A DNA stretch of 16,338 nt from Actinomycetes bacterium (lineage in GTDB: Bacteria; Actinomycetota; Acidimicrobiia; Acidimicrobiales; Microtrichaceae), in NCBI GenBank assembly GCA_023434535.1, contig JAEYSR010000070.1, positions 1-16,338 of the forward strand. Reading direction: 5' to 3'. Under the pieces are notes generated by a model. That model did no database searches and was not told the DNA's origin. It was given only the letters and a program-made list of their open reading frames with translations. The translations under genes were made by a program, and so were the position numbers. Numbering within the stretch: the stretch's first letter is position 1; every line of letters starts with the position of its first letter. Shown here in pieces: positions 14,500 through 16,338 of the stretch.

Positions 14500-15553
14500 G
14501 GTCCTCCTCTCCGTCGACTCCGTGCGCAAGGAGTTCCGGTCCAGGTCGTTCTGGCACAGGGACGCGCCGTCGTTGGTCGCCGTCGACGACGTGTCGTTCA
14601 CCATGTCCCCGGGCGAGACCCTCGGCGTGGTGGGGGAGAGCGGTTCCGGGAAGTCGACCCTCGCCCGACTGGTCCTCCGCCTGCTCGACCCGACGAGCGG
14701 TCGCATCGAGTTCGAGGGCCAGGACCTGACCGCGCTCCGGGGCGAGGCGCTCCGGGCGGTCCGTCCCCGGCTGCAGTCGGTGTTCCAGGACGTGTCGGGC
14801 TCCCTGAACCACCGCATGAACCTGGCCCAGCTCGTCGGGGAGCCGCTGAAGATCCACGGCGACATGCCGAGGGCGGAGCGCAACGAACGGGCTGCCGAGC
14901 TCCTCGAGATGGTCGGCCTCAGCCCCCGACACCTCCGGCGGTACCCGTACGAGCTCTCGGGCGGTCAGCGCCAGCGGATCGGGGTCGCCAGAGCTCTGGC
15001 GCTGCACCCACGGCTGCTCGTCATGGACGAGCCGGTGAGCGCGCTCGACGTCTCGACCCAGTCGCAGGTGGTGAACCTCCTCCAGCGCCTGCAGGCGGAC
15101 CTCGGCATCGCCTACCTGTTCATCGCCCACGACCTGTACGTGGTGCACCACATGAGCCACCGCATCGCCGTGATGTACCTCGGGGCGATCGTCGAGCACG
15201 GCCCGGCCACCCAGGTGTACGAGCGGCCGCGCCACCCGTACACCGAGGCCCTGCTGTCGGCCATCCCCGACGCGGACCGGGGCCGCAGCGGGCGGCGCGA
15301 GCGGATCGTGCTGACCGGCGAGGTCCCGAGCCCTCTGGACGTGCCGTCCGGCTGCCGGTTCCACACGAGGTGCCAGTACGCCTTCGAGCCGTGCGCGGTC
15401 GAGCGGCCGCGGCCGATCCGCTTCGCCGACGGCGGCGTCGTGGAGTGCCACCTGCACGACCACGGGCCGCAGCTGGGCGGGGAGTCGGTGGTCGAGCTCG
15501 AACCTCCGGAGCGCCGCCCCGACACGCTGCCGCACCGCGTCGTCGCCCGGTAG
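14489..15553 (+). CDS. dppF: Peptide ABC importer ATPase, DppF-type
   Basis: The 354-residue product is the second ATPase. Walker A is GESGSGKS (49-56), the Q-loop VFQDVSGSLN, the signature LSGGQRQR, Walker B LLVMDEPVSALD and the switch His in IAHD. The C-terminal extension has CRFHTRC and a further Cys (289, 295, 301), plus one near the end, one fewer in the cluster than its partner. GAGGAGG lies 6 bases upstream of the ATG, inside the end of the DppD-type gene, and the two genes overlap by 11 bases. It is the last gene of the operon. All core ATPase motifs are intact in both subunits, so both sites may hydrolyse ATP. Confidence 0.95.
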   Translation: MSDEVLLSVDSVRKEFRSRSFWHRDAPSLVAVDDVSFTMSPGETLGVVGESGSGKSTLARLVLRLLDPTSGRIEFEGQDLTALRGEALRAVRPRLQSVFQDVSGSLNHRMNLAQLVGEPLKIHGDMPRAERNERAAELLEMVGLSPRHLRRYPYELSGGQRQRIGVARALALHPRLLVMDEPVSALDVSTQSQVVNLLQRLQADLGIAYLFIAHDLYVVHHMSHRIAVMYLGAIVEHGPATQVYERPRHPYTEALLSAIPDADRGRSGRRERIVLTGEVPSPLDVPSGCRFHTRCQYAFEPCAVERPRPIRFADGGVVECHLHDHGPQLGGESVVELEPPERRPDTLPHRVVAR

Positions 15554-15558
15554 TCCCC

Positions 15559-15573
15559 GTTCGGCAGCCGAAC
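15559..15573. terminator. Short hairpin between convergent genes
   Basis: GTTCGG and CCGAAC pair as a 6-bp stem around CAG, in the 45-base gap between the importer operon and the convergent dehydrogenase gene. It could end transcripts from both sides. A second copy of the arm, GTTCGGCC, follows at 15578. The stem is short and lacks a T-run. Confidence 0.45.
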
Positions 15574-15598
15574 CCCCGTTCGGCCCGGCCGACGCCGT

Positions 15599-16338
15599 TC
15601 AGTAGCCGAGCTCGGGATCGATCCGGCCCAGGAGCGGCTCGTGGTGCCGGCGCCGGCGGACGTTCTCCCTGACCCGCTCGGCGAACCGCACGTTCCCCAT
15701 CTCGGGAGTGCACGCCGTGTGCGGGGTGATGATGCACCGGGGCTCGGACCACAGCGGGTGTCCCGCGGGCAGAGGCTCGGGGTCGGTGACGTCGAGAGCA
15801 GCACCGCCGATCTGGCCGGTCGCGAGCGCGTCGACGAGGGCAGCCGTGTCCACGTGCGCGCCTCGGGAGACGTTCACCAGCCAGCTGGACGGACGCATGG
15901 CCGAGAGCTGGGGCGCCCCGATGAGGTGGTGCGTGTCCTCGGTGAGGGCGAGCGCGAGCACGACGACGTCGGCCCGGGTGAGGGCGTCGTCCAGCTCGAC
16001 CGGTCCGACCACCGCCGTCGCTCCCGGCATCGGCGCCGGACGGCGCCGCACCACGGTCGTCGACGTCCCGAAGGGGACGAGCAGGTCGAGCAGGGCCGTG
16101 GCGATGCCGCCTCCCCCGACGACGACGACGTCGGCTCCCAGCAGGTTGCGGCCGGCCGGCGTCCCGAACGTGATCGCTCGGGAGTAGTCGTGGACGTGAC
16201 GGAGCCCGGCCAGCGCCAGGGTCAGAGCGTGCTCGGCGATCGGCGCGGAGAAGCACCCCTTCGCACAGGTCCACTCCCGGTCCGGTCCGATCACCGGAGC
16301 GATCGCGTCGACGCCGGCGGTGGCGAGCTGCACCCACC
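15599..16338 (-). CDS. D-2-hydroxyacid dehydrogenase family protein, partial (N-terminus outside)
   Basis: This is the C-terminal part (about 246 residues) of an NAD(P)-dependent D-isomer-specific 2-hydroxyacid dehydrogenase, which interconverts 2-oxoacids and D-2-hydroxyacids. The frame stays open to the window edge, where WVQLATAGVD matches a mid-domain family motif, so the gene begins beyond 16338. Visible parts are the AEHALTLALAGLR helix, the nucleotide loop VVVGGGGIATALLDLL, the substrate Arg in VNVSRGAHVD, the catalytic Glu in DPEPLP and the catalytic His in ITPHTA. The last Gly of the usual GxGxxG loop is Ala here. Substrate is not readable. It is convergent with the importer operon and probably unrelated to it. 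Confidence 0.93.
   Translation of the reverse strand, partial: WVQLATAGVDAIAPVIGPDREWTCAKGCFSAPIAEHALTLALAGLRHVHDYSRAITFGTPAGRNLLGADVVVVGGGGIATALLDLLVPFGTSTTVVRRRPAPMPGATAVVGPVELDDALTRADVVVLALALTEDTHHLIGAPQLSAMRPSSWLVNVSRGAHVDTAALVDALATGQIGGAALDVTDPEPLPAGHPLWSEPRCIITPHTACTPEMGNVRFAERVRENVRRRRHHEPLLGRIDPELGY

Overview
The window is very GC-rich, with codons ending almost always in G or C. It holds about 16 real genes packed at ordinary bacterial density. Several things point to an actinobacterium, most likely of the Acidimicrobiia (Iamia/Ilumatobacter-like) group: lipoproteins with Thr-rich linkers, an LAxTG-type sorting signal, a TetR/P450 gene pair, and starts that appear leaderless (a -10 box 7 nt before GTG or ATG). 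The lineage is inferred from style, not from a marker gene. I see no tRNA, rRNA, CRISPR array, insertion sequence or phage gene.

Region A (about 1-4180, all minus strand) is rich in exported proteins. It holds a peptidoglycan-binding lipoprotein (54-728), a beta-rich lipoprotein of unknown function (862-1551), a Tat-exported protein ending in an LALTG cell-wall sorting signal (1638-2399), a Blc-type lipocalin lipoprotein (2874-3407) and a cytosolic two-part protein with a DUF3253-type end (3464-4033). Strong hairpins lie at 807-838 and 4084-4120. A 474-base stretch (2400-2873) has no convincing gene.

Region B (4180-7223, minus strand) looks like one oxidative catabolic operon, read as TetR regulator, cytochrome P450, then a nitronate monooxygenase-family flavoenzyme. 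TetR and P450 overlap by ATGA. The operon starts at a well-formed promoter whose spacer holds the inverted repeat CCGAT-N4-ATCGG, which suggests autoregulation of a leaderless tetR mRNA.

Region C (7410-9435, plus strand) has an NAD(P)-binding SDR protein fused to a DUF2867-like domain, followed by a small conserved-looking helical protein of unknown function.

Region D (about 9630-15553, plus strand) is a complete dipeptide/oligopeptide ABC importer operon: binding lipoprotein, two permeases and two ATPases. A strong extended -10 promoter drives it. The leader of about 166 nt contains an in-frame 51-codon open frame that begins at the predicted transcription start. A 19-bp hairpin between the binding-protein gene and the permeases probably sets the usual excess of binding protein. 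The operon converges on a partial D-2-hydroxyacid dehydrogenase gene that runs off the right edge (15599-16338, minus).

No clearly new multi-gene system is present. The best leads are the Tat plus LALTG surface protein, the compact leaderless tetR promoter/operator, the leader frame ahead of the importer, and an 8-base word shared between the tetR operator and the importer promoter.
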